Shown in pieces: positions 7,121-14,047 of a DNA stretch of 14,246 nucleotides. Made by a program: the position numbers and the translations under genes. The stretch lies in the NCBI GenBank assembly GCA_964480915.1, contig CAYZRS010000100.1, positions 1-14,246 of the forward strand, written 5' to 3'. Position 1 is the first letter of the stretch; each line of letters begins with the position of its first letter. The notes under the pieces were generated by a model. That model was not told the DNA's origin. It searched no databases and saw only the letters and a list, made by a program, of their open reading frames with translations. Origin of the DNA: CAWGCE01 sp964480915. GTDB taxonomy: Bacteria > Planctomycetota > Planctomycetia > Pirellulales > Pirellulaceae.

Positions 7121-9363
7121 TGCAACGCATGTCGGTAATTGTGATCTGCATGTTGATGGCTTGCGGCTGCCAACGCGCCGCCGAGGATCGATTGCGGATC
7201 ACGTTGTGGCATCAGATGATGCAGCCGGAACGTGTACTGTTGAGGTTGGCAATTGACGAGTTTGAAGCGGCTCATCCAGAAGTCGAAATCCGGGCGCTCT
7301 ATAAAGAGACGGAGGAACTGCGCAATGGATTTCAGGCGGCCGTGTTGGCGGGGGTCGGGCCCGAATTGGTTTTCGGTCCTTCCGACGTGATTGGGCCATA
7401 CCAACGGATGGGAATCGTTCAAGATATGTCACCGTGGCTCGATTCCGCTTGGCAGACCGACTTTCTACCGGCGGCACTGATTCGCTTGCCTGAACTCGAT
7501 GCCAGCGGCCAAGCAGCGGAAGACGAAGTTCTCTTGCAAGTGGGTGACCGGATCGGCAACCACTTGGCGCTCGTCATCAATCGCCATCTGATCGAGAAAA
7601 CGCCGCGAGACAGCGACGAGATGCTTCGATACGCCAAGCAGGCAACCGAAGACCGGAACGGGGACGGCGTTCCGGAAACTTACGGTCTCGTGTGGAACTT
7701 TACCGAACCCTTTTTCGCCGTCCCTTTCTTGACTGGATATGGAACTTGGGTCTTCGAAGAGATTGGCTCCAAGGAACCGAATCTCAATACGCCGGCCGCT
7801 GTGGAAGCCTATGAGTTTATTTTGTCGCTGAGGGATGAGCACCGAGTCATTCCGCCTAACTGCGATTACGAAATGGCCGACTCGCTCTTTAAAAGTGGCC
7901 ATGCGGCGATGATTATCAATGGTGATTGGAGCTGGAGCGGTTATCTCGAGCTGGAAAATATTGATGCTGTCGTCGCTCCTTTGCCGACGATTTCGGCGAC
8001 CGGCTTGCCGATGGCCCCGATGGCTGCCACGAAAGGATATTCGCTCAGCAGCGTCGCTCGTGGAGAGGCCGCTGACATGGCGATGGAGTTGGTTCGCTAC
8101 ATGACGTCGACCGATGTGCAGATGCGGAACATGCAACGTCTAAAGACGCTGCCCTCGCGGAAGCTGTTGTTGGACGACCCGTTGATTCAAGATGATGCCA
8201 CGCTGGCCGCCTCGGCGTTGCAGATGAAGAACTGCAAGCCGATGCCAGTCGTCTCGGAACTGCGGGCTGTTTGGGACGGAATGAGGCCCGCTTACCAGAT
8301 GTTGCTCGGCGGCAACCATACGGCTGCCCAGGCGGCGGCAGCCATGCAGAAGGCGACGCTTGAGAACGTGGAGCTCATCAACGCCGATGTGCAACCCAGC
8401 GCGATCGCTGGACTGATTCGCTGGATCGGGTATGGCTTGGTCGCCTGTTTGGCGTTTTGGCAACGGCATAGTTTTGTCGATCTCATCCGCGATCTGCCGA
8501 AAAACAAACTGGCCTACGTCTTTGTGGCGCCTTCCTTGCTCATCATCTTCTTAACGATCGTGTTCCCCTTCTTTTACAACGTGGCGTTGTCATTTTCGAA
8601 TATGTCGTTGAAGAACTTTCAAGATTGGCAAATCATTGGCTTGCAAAACTACGCTGATGTATTCACGAATGCCACATTCCTCGTTGTGTTCGTCAAGACG
8701 ATTGCGTGGACGGTCATCAACGTGTTTTTCCATGTCGCACTGGGACTGTTTCTCGCGGTCCTGCTAAATGGGCCGGTCGCCGGTAAGAGTCTCTATCGTG
8801 TTCTGCTGATTATTCCCTGGGCGGTGCCCGCTTATATCACGGCTTTGACCTGGCGAGGCATGTTTGACTACACCTATGGAGCCGTCAATCTCATTGCGGC
8901 GCGACTCGGGTTGCCGGTCATCAATTGGCTGAATGACGAGTGGGCCATGTTCGGCGCCTGCCTGCTGACAAATATCTGGCTGGGCGTGCCGTTCATGATG
9001 GTGATTGCACTCGGCGGAATGCAAGGAATTCCCAAGTCGCTTTATGAAGCGGCACGGATCGATCGCGCTTCCAGCTGGGATCAGTTTTGGAATATCACGG
9101 TGCCCATGCTGAAGCCGGTGATGGTGCCGGCGATCACGTTGGGCACGATTTGGACGTTCAACAACCTGAATGTGATCTGGCTTGTGTCGAACGGTGGAGA
9201 GCCGGGTGACAAGACGCACATCCTTGTGTCTTATGTCTATCGGGCCGTGTTTAACCTCTATCAGTATTCGTATGGTGCGGCGTTGTCGATGGTGATCTTC
9301 TTTATTCTGCTCGTATTCTCGGTGCTCTTTTTGCATCGCACGAATGCGGCGGAGGGCGTGTGA
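7117..9363 (+). CDS. Fused ABC sugar-binding protein and MalF-type permease
   Basis: This 748-residue protein joins two ABC-importer parts. The N-terminus is a lipoprotein-like signal (VIVICMLMACGC, candidate lipobox L13-M14-A15-C16). Residues about 22-425 are an extracellular solute-binding domain of the MalE/family 1 kind (RITLWHQMM, FEAAHPEVEI, ATEDRNGDGVPETYGLVWN, INGDWSWSGY). A membrane helix at about 430-448 and a short basic cytoplasmic stretch (DLIRDLPKNK) lead into a MalF-type permease with about six further helices. The EAA loop, which contacts the ATPase, is present (YEAARIDRASSWDQFW, E644-A646). The topology is self-consistent: binding domain outside, linker helix crossing in. An upstream in-frame ATG at 7099 lies inside the amylase gene. 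The ATG at 7117 is chosen because it starts the signal sequence, follows GTGGGA, and overlaps the amylase stop. Substrate is inferred as maltodextrin from the neighbour. Confidence 0.88.
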   Translation: MMQRMSVIVICMLMACGCQRAAEDRLRITLWHQMMQPERVLLRLAIDEFEAAHPEVEIRALYKETEELRNGFQAAVLAGVGPELVFGPSDVIGPYQRMGIVQDMSPWLDSAWQTDFLPAALIRLPELDASGQAAEDEVLLQVGDRIGNHLALVINRHLIEKTPRDSDEMLRYAKQATEDRNGDGVPETYGLVWNFTEPFFAVPFLTGYGTWVFEEIGSKEPNLNTPAAVEAYEFILSLRDEHRVIPPNCDYEMADSLFKSGHAAMIINGDWSWSGYLELENIDAVVAPLPTISATGLPMAPMAATKGYSLSSVARGEAADMAMELVRYMTSTDVQMRNMQRLKTLPSRKLLLDDPLIQDDATLAASALQMKNCKPMPVVSELRAVWDGMRPAYQMLLGGNHTAAQAAAAMQKATLENVELINADVQPSAIAGLIRWIGYGLVACLAFWQRHSFVDLIRDLPKNKLAYVFVAPSLLIIFLTIVFPFFYNVALSFSNMSLKNFQDWQIIGLQNYADVFTNATFLVVFVKTIAWTVINVFFHVALGLFLAVLLNGPVAGKSLYRVLLIIPWAVPAYITALTWRGMFDYTYGAVNLIAARLGLPVINWLNDEWAMFGACLLTNIWLGVPFMMVIALGGMQGIPKSLYEAARIDRASSWDQFWNITVPMLKPVMVPAITLGTIWTFNNLNVIWLVSNGGEPGDKTHILVSYVYRAVFNLYQYSYGAALSMVIFFILLVFSVLFLHRTNAAEGV

Positions 9364-9366
9364 ACC

Positions 9367-10197
9367 GTGAAAGAACGAAAATGGATCACCGTCACGCGAC
9401 ATGCGATTTTACTTCTCTTTGTCCTGATTGCCGTTTACCCGGCGATCAATGTTCTCACCATCTCGATCCGCCCAGGTAACCAATTGCGGACGACCAGTTT
9501 GGCAATCATTCCCGAGAATTGGACGCTGGCGTCCTATCAGGAACTGTTTACCGAGCAGCCGTTTCTGCTCTGGATGAAAAATTCCCTGATGGTATCGGGC
9601 CTCGTGACACTAACGGGTGTCGCTTTGGCCGCCTTGGGCGGTTACGCCTTCAGCCGATATCAATTCGTGGGCAAGAGAGCCACCTTGCTCGCGATCCTCA
9701 CGACGCAAATGTTTCCGGCGACGATGTTGCTGTTACCGCTCTACATCTTGATTGCTCGTCTGCACCTAGTGAACACGTTTATGGGACTGATGGTCTTTTA
9801 CACGGCGACTGCCTTGCCATTTTGCCTTTGGCAAATGAAAGGATTTTACGACACCATTCCCGTCTCGTTGGAGGAAGCGGCCTGCATTGACGGGTGCAGC
9901 CGTTGGGCGACATTCTACCGAGTCACCCTGCCTTTGGCTGTTCCCGGGCTGGTGATTACGGCGCTGTTCAGTTTCATGACAGCCTGGTCGGAGTACATTG
10001 TCGCCGCGCAGATCTTGCAAGAGCGAGACATCTTCACGTTGCCGCTGGGCCTCAAGAGTTTCCAGGCCAGCATGTCCACCGACTGGGGACTGTATGCGGC
10101 CGCTTCGGTGCTTGTCAGTTTGCCGGTGGTGATCGTCTTTACATTGCTCAGCCGCTACTTGGTGAGCGGGTTGACGCTCGGTTCGGTCAAGGAGTAG
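9367..10197 (+). CDS. MalG-type ABC sugar permease
   Basis: This 276-residue inner-membrane protein is the partner of the fused MalF-type permease. It has a first helix at about 9-30 (AILLLFVLIAVYPAINVLTISI), the usual SLVTLTG-type second helix region, and six predicted helices in all. The EAA loop is clear (LEEAACIDGCSRWATFYRVTLP, E170-A172), and the C-terminus (YLVSGLTLGSVKE) is the standard MalG-family ending. The GTG start lies 3 bases after the upstream stop, with GGAGGG at 9351-9356 as ribosome site. With the preceding protein it would form the heterodimeric channel of a CUT1-type importer. No ATPase gene follows. Confidence 0.92.
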   Translation: MKERKWITVTRHAILLLFVLIAVYPAINVLTISIRPGNQLRTTSLAIIPENWTLASYQELFTEQPFLLWMKNSLMVSGLVTLTGVALAALGGYAFSRYQFVGKRATLLAILTTQMFPATMLLLPLYILIARLHLVNTFMGLMVFYTATALPFCLWQMKGFYDTIPVSLEEAACIDGCSRWATFYRVTLPLAVPGLVITALFSFMTAWSEYIVAAQILQERDIFTLPLGLKSFQASMSTDWGLYAAASVLVSLPVVIVFTLLSRYLVSGLTLGSVKE

Positions 10198-10303
10198 CCA
10201 AGCAACGATTATCCGGAATCCCGATTTGGCGCTGCGCCGGCTCACCACCGTCAGTTCATTGGGCAGCATGGTCAAGCTCCCGACTTCATGCCATGATTCA
10301 TCT

Positions 10304-11116
10304 ATGAACATGCACGAATTTCTGGACTCGCACTACGGTCCCGACGGCGACGCCCAATTGCGGCAACGGATTACCGAAGGTGCCGACCTGGAAGCTCGCC
10401 TGGGCCCGCTCGCTGAAACGGCTCTCCATGTCGCTACCCGTAGAAGGCGATTGTCGGCGATCGAAATCCTGATCGACCACGGTGCTGACATCGACGCTCG
10501 CACGAGCACTGGCAAGACCAGCTACGCCCATGCTACCCGCCGCGGCTTTCAAGAAGTGTCGGACCTGTTGGCAAAGAACGGCGCCGATGTCGCACTGGCG
10601 CTGGCTGATCAATTTGCGGTGGCGGTCGGTAAACAGGACTTCGAGGCAGCACAGCGCATTTTGGGTATCGATCCATTAGTCATCCGCACGTCGAATCCGG
10701 AGGAGGATCGCTTGCTGGCCGACATGGCCGGCCGAAACGAGACATCGACGGTCGAGTTCTTGATCGCTGCCGGGGCCGATCTTACCGCCACCGCACTCGA
10801 CGATGGAACTCCGTTGCATCAAGCGGCATGGTTTGGCCAGCCAGAGAATGTCCAGCGGCTGATCGAGGCAGGTGCGCCTCTCGATGTATTCGACCGAGTC
10901 CACGGCTTCTCGCCGTTGGGCTGGGGAGCACACGGCTCTCGGTACTCGGGCGGCGCAGACAAACGGCAGGCTGAGTATCTCCGCTTGGTAGAGATGCTAC
11001 TCCATGCCGGTTCAAGTCTTGCGTATCCCCATGAGCCAGGGCCGCGTTATCGCGACGATTTGGTAAGCGTTGCGAGTCAACCAATTGCGGAATTAATCGG
11101 TCGGTTTACGCCGTAG
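10304..11116 (+). CDS. Ankyrin-repeat protein
   Basis: This 270-residue protein contains several ankyrin repeats and no signal peptide or membrane helix, so it is probably cytoplasmic and binds other proteins. Recognisable repeats are ETALHVATRRRRLSAIEIL with IDHGADIDAR (about 40-70), a weaker one ending LLAKNGAD, FLIAAGADLTA, and DGTPLHQAAWFGQPENVQRL with IEAGAPLDV (about 165-200). The last repeat carries an insertion (HGSRYSGGADKRQAEY) before LVEMLLHAGSSL. The start chosen is the first ATG of MNMHEF. An in-frame ATG at 10268 would add twelve unlikely residues, and neither has a clear ribosome site. It lies 106 bases after the permease gene on the same strand, but nothing ties its role to sugar uptake. 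Confidence 0.8.
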   Translation: MNMHEFLDSHYGPDGDAQLRQRITEGADLEARLGPLAETALHVATRRRRLSAIEILIDHGADIDARTSTGKTSYAHATRRGFQEVSDLLAKNGADVALALADQFAVAVGKQDFEAAQRILGIDPLVIRTSNPEEDRLLADMAGRNETSTVEFLIAAGADLTATALDDGTPLHQAAWFGQPENVQRLIEAGAPLDVFDRVHGFSPLGWGAHGSRYSGGADKRQAEYLRLVEMLLHAGSSLAYPHEPGPRYRDDLVSVASQPIAELIGRFTP

Positions 11117-11184
11117 TGCGGTCCTAATTAGGCGAATGGAAGTTTCCGCCTCGCGGCCAGTGATTCCTGTCGAGGTTTCATGGA

Positions 11185-11754
11185 TCAGAGCGCCACGTAA
11201 AGATTGTAGATTGCCGCCAGGATGTAGGTGAGTGAAACCAAGACAACGAGAAGTGCCCCGTAGCCACCGAAAACGCGGGCCATGATCAGGACGCCCGCAG
11301 CTTGGATCGACTTGCCGATCAATGCACCCATGGTGCGACCGTACGCGTAGCCAAACAATCGGATGCCCGGGTGTAGCTCGTATTCGATACCATGCGTGTG
11401 AAAGAACCTAATCGTCGTCGCTAGATCACTGAGGACGGCGATCGCGAATACAATCAAGATCGATTTGGGGACGGCGCGAACGGTGCCAGGCGAGGCCCAT
11501 CGCAGGATGCTCGGTGCAGCCCATCCGAGCAATGCCACGGCTGCTGTGGCAATGTACTGGTACGCGGTGGCCGACTGCTTGGCGTCGACAATTTCCACTT
11601 CCGTTGGCGGAAGCTCATGCGGCAGTGAAAACGCGAACAGGGCTCCGTCCTCGATCCGCTGAAGTTCACAATATGCCAACCAAGAACAAGCCATGACCAC
11701 GGCAGGCCACCAGATTGTCGCAAGGTGGAGCGCGTACTTTTTCGAGGAGGACAT
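11185..11754 (-). CDS. Multi-pass membrane protein, DUF5658-like
   Basis: This 189-residue protein has about five hydrophobic segments: LATIWWPAVVMACSWLAYC, YIATAAVALLGWAAPSIL, SILIVFAIAVLSDLATTI, a stretch near ALIGKSIQAAGVLIMARVF, and GALLVVLVSLTYILAAIYNL. The motif SDLATTIRFFHTHGIEYELHPGIR resembles the D-x-x-TT, G, E-x-(N/H)-P pattern of DUF5658-type proteins, whose function is unknown. An open extension to a GTG at 11850 exists, but the ATG at 11754 gives a short polar N-terminus before the first helix and is preferred. No Shine-Dalgarno sequence is visible for either. It is last of three same-strand membrane genes. Confidence 0.65.
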   Translation of the reverse strand: MSSSKKYALHLATIWWPAVVMACSWLAYCELQRIEDGALFAFSLPHELPPTEVEIVDAKQSATAYQYIATAAVALLGWAAPSILRWASPGTVRAVPKSILIVFAIAVLSDLATTIRFFHTHGIEYELHPGIRLFGYAYGRTMGALIGKSIQAAGVLIMARVFGGYGALLVVLVSLTYILAAIYNLYVAL

Positions 11755-11858
11755 TGACTGATTATGGCGATTCGAGAAAAAGAACGCGAGTTTCGCTAAA
11801 TGGCTCGCCAAATCACTGTTTCGCAGGTGCGGCCGGTCGACTGCGAGCACCTTTGCGG

Positions 11859-12419
11859 CTACATCTCGTCATCTTCGTGAAGGTCCACTGCGGCCGGATC
11901 GAGGTGCTTCTCAATCGCCTTGAAGAAAAGGGTGTCCCGATCGTATTCGCTCGACACGGGGAATGCATGGTACTCGTCTTCCTTTGTCTCGATCGAGATC
12001 ATGCTGTCGTCGATAAACGATTCGTTGCGCATCAGTTCGGCCGTTGCGATTTCGTCAAAACCGATGACGGTCAAAGGCGGATCGCGGCCATCTTCGCTGT
12101 ATATTGCAACTTTGGTGTCGGTTACCAAATAGAATCCATTTTTGATTCCTATTATCCCGTCCGAGTAGAAAAATTTGGGCCTTTCGTCTGGCTCCAGCGC
12201 TCCCAGTTCACGGGCCGTTTCCAAGTACGATGTAGGCACTTGGCTACCCAGATAAACCGATGTGTCCGGGGTGACGACTGCGAACAGCACGACAAGAACC
12301 ATTAGGCCAGCACAACAGAGAAAGAATGCCCCCAATAGCCACATCCACGGGCGAATGCGTCGCTCGGAGCGATGGCCCGACTGTGGACCTGCAAAGTGAT
12401 CTTCTTCATAAAAAGTCAT
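11859..12419 (-). CDS. Single-pass membrane protein with PH-like domain
   Basis: This 186-residue protein has a polar basic N-terminus (ending SERRIRP), one strong membrane helix at about 24-48 (WMWLLGAFFLCCAGLMVLVVLF) and a soluble C-terminal region. The pattern GFYLVTDTKVAIYSEDG, then LTVIGFDEIATAELM, then DSMISIETKEDEYHAFPVSSEYDRDTLFFKAIEKHL resembles bacterial PH-like domains: alternating strands, a lipid- or protein-facing loop and a final helix. The tail is acidic (DLHEDDEM). The start at MTFYEEDHF is preferred over a GTG 24 codons upstream, but no ribosome site is evident. Function is unknown. The PH-like call is inference from pattern only. Confidence 0.6.
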   Translation of the reverse strand: MTFYEEDHFAGPQSGHRSERRIRPWMWLLGAFFLCCAGLMVLVVLFAVVTPDTSVYLGSQVPTSYLETARELGALEPDERPKFFYSDGIIGIKNGFYLVTDTKVAIYSEDGRDPPLTVIGFDEIATAELMRNESFIDDSMISIETKEDEYHAFPVSSEYDRDTLFFKAIEKHLDPAAVDLHEDDEM

Positions 12420-12506
12420 CGATATTGCTCGGGAATACTGGTTTGCGGGTGAATAGCGAAATTCGAATTTCAACGGACGGCGGTTCGACAAACCGTGTGT
12501 GTTTTG

Positions 12507-12944
12507 CTAACGAAAGATGACCACCGTATTTGCCCTCTTGTCGCCGTACCGTTGGCTGTGAGGAGACCGGAGGATGCTGAACGCAGCCGGGAGACATCCC
12601 AACAACATGGGATTCACTTCCAGCAATCGGTAAAGGGTGCGAATCAATATCTGGCGGACGGAGCATCGTTCGCCGTCGGCGCTACGGATGGTGAGGCCGT
12701 AGATCGCCTTTGCCGGCGTCGCAGAAAAAAAGTGCTCGAAGAAAAAAAAGTAGGCCAGATAGACGATGACGATAACGACCGCCTGCAAAACGATCCAATG
12801 TTCGGGCAGTTGCCTCGCGCAGATAAACGAAACGACGAGCGCGATCAGATTGTCGAGTAGCCCGGCGAGATGACGTGGAACCTTCGTGCCTCGCGCCGAA
12901 ACGGACGGCGTGCGGACATCGCGAGTCTCGGAGGTGCGAACCAT
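12507..12944 (-). CDS. RDD-family membrane protein
   Basis: This 145-residue protein carries the features that name the RDD family: RHLAGLLDN (R24, D31) at the start of the first helix, the hydrophobic stretch WIVLQAVVIVIVYLAYFFFF, then FSATPAKAIYGLTI, and the final QRYGDKRANTVVIF with the conserved Asp. The usual TPGK is TPAK here, a mild departure. RDD proteins are small inner-membrane proteins. Some have been linked to ion transport, but the family role is not settled. The start at 12944 is chosen because AAGGG sits 6 bases upstream. An ATG at 13016 would add 24 residues without a ribosome site. It is first of three same-strand membrane genes. Confidence 0.78.
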   Translation of the reverse strand: MVRTSETRDVRTPSVSARGTKVPRHLAGLLDNLIALVVSFICARQLPEHWIVLQAVVIVIVYLAYFFFFEHFFSATPAKAIYGLTIRSADGERCSVRQILIRTLYRLLEVNPMLLGCLPAAFSILRSPHSQRYGDKRANTVVIFR

Positions 12945-12950
12945 GAATTG

Positions 12951-12955
12951 CCCTT
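12951..12955 (-). promoter_or_regulatory. Ribosome binding site fixing the RDD gene start
   Basis: On the minus strand AAGGG lies 6 bases before the ATG at 12944. The alternative ATG at 13016 lacks any purine-rich site, so this decides the shorter start. Confidence 0.6.
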
Positions 12956-13077
12956 GCGAATCGATCGTCTCGTCTGCCGTTCGGAATGAACGGGATGCGA
13001 CGGAGCCAGCCCGCATCGTTCGCTGTGCTGCCTTATCTATGACACACGGGTAAGTCGCACGGCGATCGATGCACCCT

Positions 13078-13107
13078 ATTGTTATCCCGCCTGCCAGCAG
13101 CAGTCAA
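13078..13107 (-). promoter_or_regulatory. Sigma70-like promoter for the RDD gene
   Basis: On the minus strand TTGACT (13107-13102, five of six consensus bases) is followed after 17-18 bases by TAACAAT (13084-13078) as the -10 region. Transcription would start near 13070 and give a leader of roughly 125 bases before the preferred RDD start, or about 55 before the longer one. An 8-bp tandem repeat lies just upstream of the -35 box. Confidence 0.4.
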
Positions 13108-13111
13108 CCGT

Positions 13112-13127
13112 ATTCAGACATTCAGAC
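13112..13127. repeat. Tandem 8-bp direct repeat ATTCAGAC x2
   Basis: Two perfect adjacent copies of ATTCAGAC occupy these bases (GTCTGAAT twice on the minus strand). They end 4 bases upstream of the -35 box proposed for the RDD gene. Such placement would suit an activator that binds direct repeats, but two 8-bp copies can also be chance. Confidence 0.45.
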
Positions 13128-13212
13128 TTGCCGACAGCAAGAATCCACAGTCAGGAAGGCATGGGCTGCAAGCAGGTAGGCCTTGGCTGAGACGAACTGC
13201 CAGAGTGCCGGA

Positions 13213-13689
13213 CTAAGGTTCTTCGGTTTCAGAAGGGTGACCTGGCAAATCGCAGGATGATTCGCAGTACGTCTTAATCGCGTTCACGTCGGACGCGACC
13301 GCCTTCGCAACGGCACCGCGAATTAAGGGAGTCATGAGTTTTGCGAGCAGCGTATGGGGAATGATGTCCATCTGAAGCACGAGAGTGACCGCCTCCTGGT
13401 TCCCGGACACCGTAAACAAGGTATCCCAGATCGTGCCGCCTGCGTCGGAGACCAACCGGATGCGGTCATCAGTAACGTATTCGGTCACTTCTAGCTCAAC
13501 CGTATTTTCACGGCCGTTCATCAGACGAGTTTCGCGAAAGCGAGTGCCCATGCCGACCTGTTGGCTCGACAGAAACTCGACGTGCTTGATGTGGGGCACC
13601 GCGTTGCGGAAATTTCGGACGTCGGAAATGGTACGAAACACGAGCTCCAAAGGAGCGTCAATGGTGGTGGAGACATTGATCGGTTTCAT
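13213..13689 (-). CDS. SRPBCC/START-like ligand-binding protein
   Basis: This 158-residue protein fits the polyketide cyclase/SRPBCC fold. It begins MKPINVSTTIDAPLELVFRT, the typical first strand and helix (alpha/beta lead with I-D-A-P and V-F), then DVRNFRNAVPHIKHVEFL, MGTRFRETR, ELEVTEYVTDDRIRLVSDAGG and a long C-terminal helix (MTPLIRGAVAKAVASDVNAIK). Proteins of this fold bind hydrophobic ligands in a cavity, and no ligand or reaction can be named here. There is no signal peptide. The start is the Met directly before the first strand. An open 25-codon extension upstream is Arg/Ser-rich and unlikely. Confidence 0.82.
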   Translation of the reverse strand: MKPINVSTTIDAPLELVFRTISDVRNFRNAVPHIKHVEFLSSQQVGMGTRFRETRLMNGRENTVELEVTEYVTDDRIRLVSDAGGTIWDTLFTVSGNQEAVTLVLQMDIIPHTLLAKLMTPLIRGAVAKAVASDVNAIKTYCESSCDLPGHPSETEEP

Positions 13690-13870
13690 GGTTGAGATCC
13701 GCTTAAGAGATGAGCCAGACGTGAGTCGATGGCGGTCGATGGTTCGTCTTTCGTTGGCAGGCACGGAGCCACCGGCAGCCGGCGTGCGATAGCTGCCAGA
13801 CTACTCGGCAAGCCCGCAGCCAGCCAGGGTTGTCAAACAGTGTAGCCAATCTCTACTTGCTGAAGAGTTC

Positions 13871-13924
13871 AGGAAACGCGACTGCACGTCGATTGCCGTA
13901 CCGCAATCCCCAGTCGCGTTTTCT
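13871..13924 (+). repeat. Nested intergenic stem-loop
   Basis: AGGAAACGCGACTG (13871-13884) pairs with CAGTCGCGTTTTCT (13911-13924): 13 Watson-Crick pairs and one mismatch that becomes a G-U pair only in plus-strand RNA. Inside the 26-base loop, GATTGC (13891-13896) pairs with GCAATC (13903-13908) around CGTACC. The structure ends 123 bases before the start of the last gene. It could be a leader structure, a small RNA, or a terminator-like or repeat element. The A-rich and T-rich flanks suit a bidirectional terminator, but the loop is long for one. Confidence 0.6.
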
Positions 13925-14036
13925 CCATGGTATCGAAACTTACGATTGTACGAATGCGTTCCAGCCAAAGTCGTACCGATTTCCCGATCCGTGGCGCAAC
14001 AGCGTAGTACCGTTTCTAGAGGACTCGAATCACAAA

Positions 14037-14041
14037 GGGAG
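14037..14041 (+). promoter_or_regulatory. Ribosome binding site of the last gene
   Basis: GGGAG lies 6 bases before the ATG at 14048, and AGGA lies closer still. It is one of the clearest Shine-Dalgarno matches in the window and supports the partial gene. Confidence 0.65.
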
Positions 14042-14047
14042 CAGGAA

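Larger units (their letters stand above)
13690..14047. other. 358-bp divergent intergenic region
   Basis: This gap separates the SRPBCC gene (minus) from the last gene (plus). It contains a nested stem-loop at 13871-13924 and a good ribosome site at its right end. I found no convincing sigma70 boxes on either strand. A plus-strand open frame from a TTG at 13830 to 14051 has no recognisable features and is not called. Confidence 0.6.

Noticed and set aside
7465..8136. 223-codon open frame antisense to the binding-protein domain
   Set aside because: It is the shadow of a well-supported gene, with His/Arg-rich composition and no recognisable motif.
8764..9402. 212-codon open frame antisense to the permease region
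   Set aside because: It mirrors the MalF-type permease and has the same His/Arg-rich shadow composition.
9766..10311. 181-codon open frame antisense to MalG and the following gap
   Set aside because: It covers conserved permease sequence including the EAA loop, and shows no ribosome site or protein features of its own.
11123..11150. Palindrome CCTAATTAGG and a weak hairpin between convergent genes, considered as a terminator
   Set aside because: The hairpin at 11131-11150 pairs poorly, and no T-run follows on either strand.
13144..13190. Nested inverted repeat (AAGGC with GCCTT, CTGC with GCAG) upstream of the RDD promoter
   Set aside because: The stems are only 4-5 bp and interrupted, which is within what chance gives in this composition.
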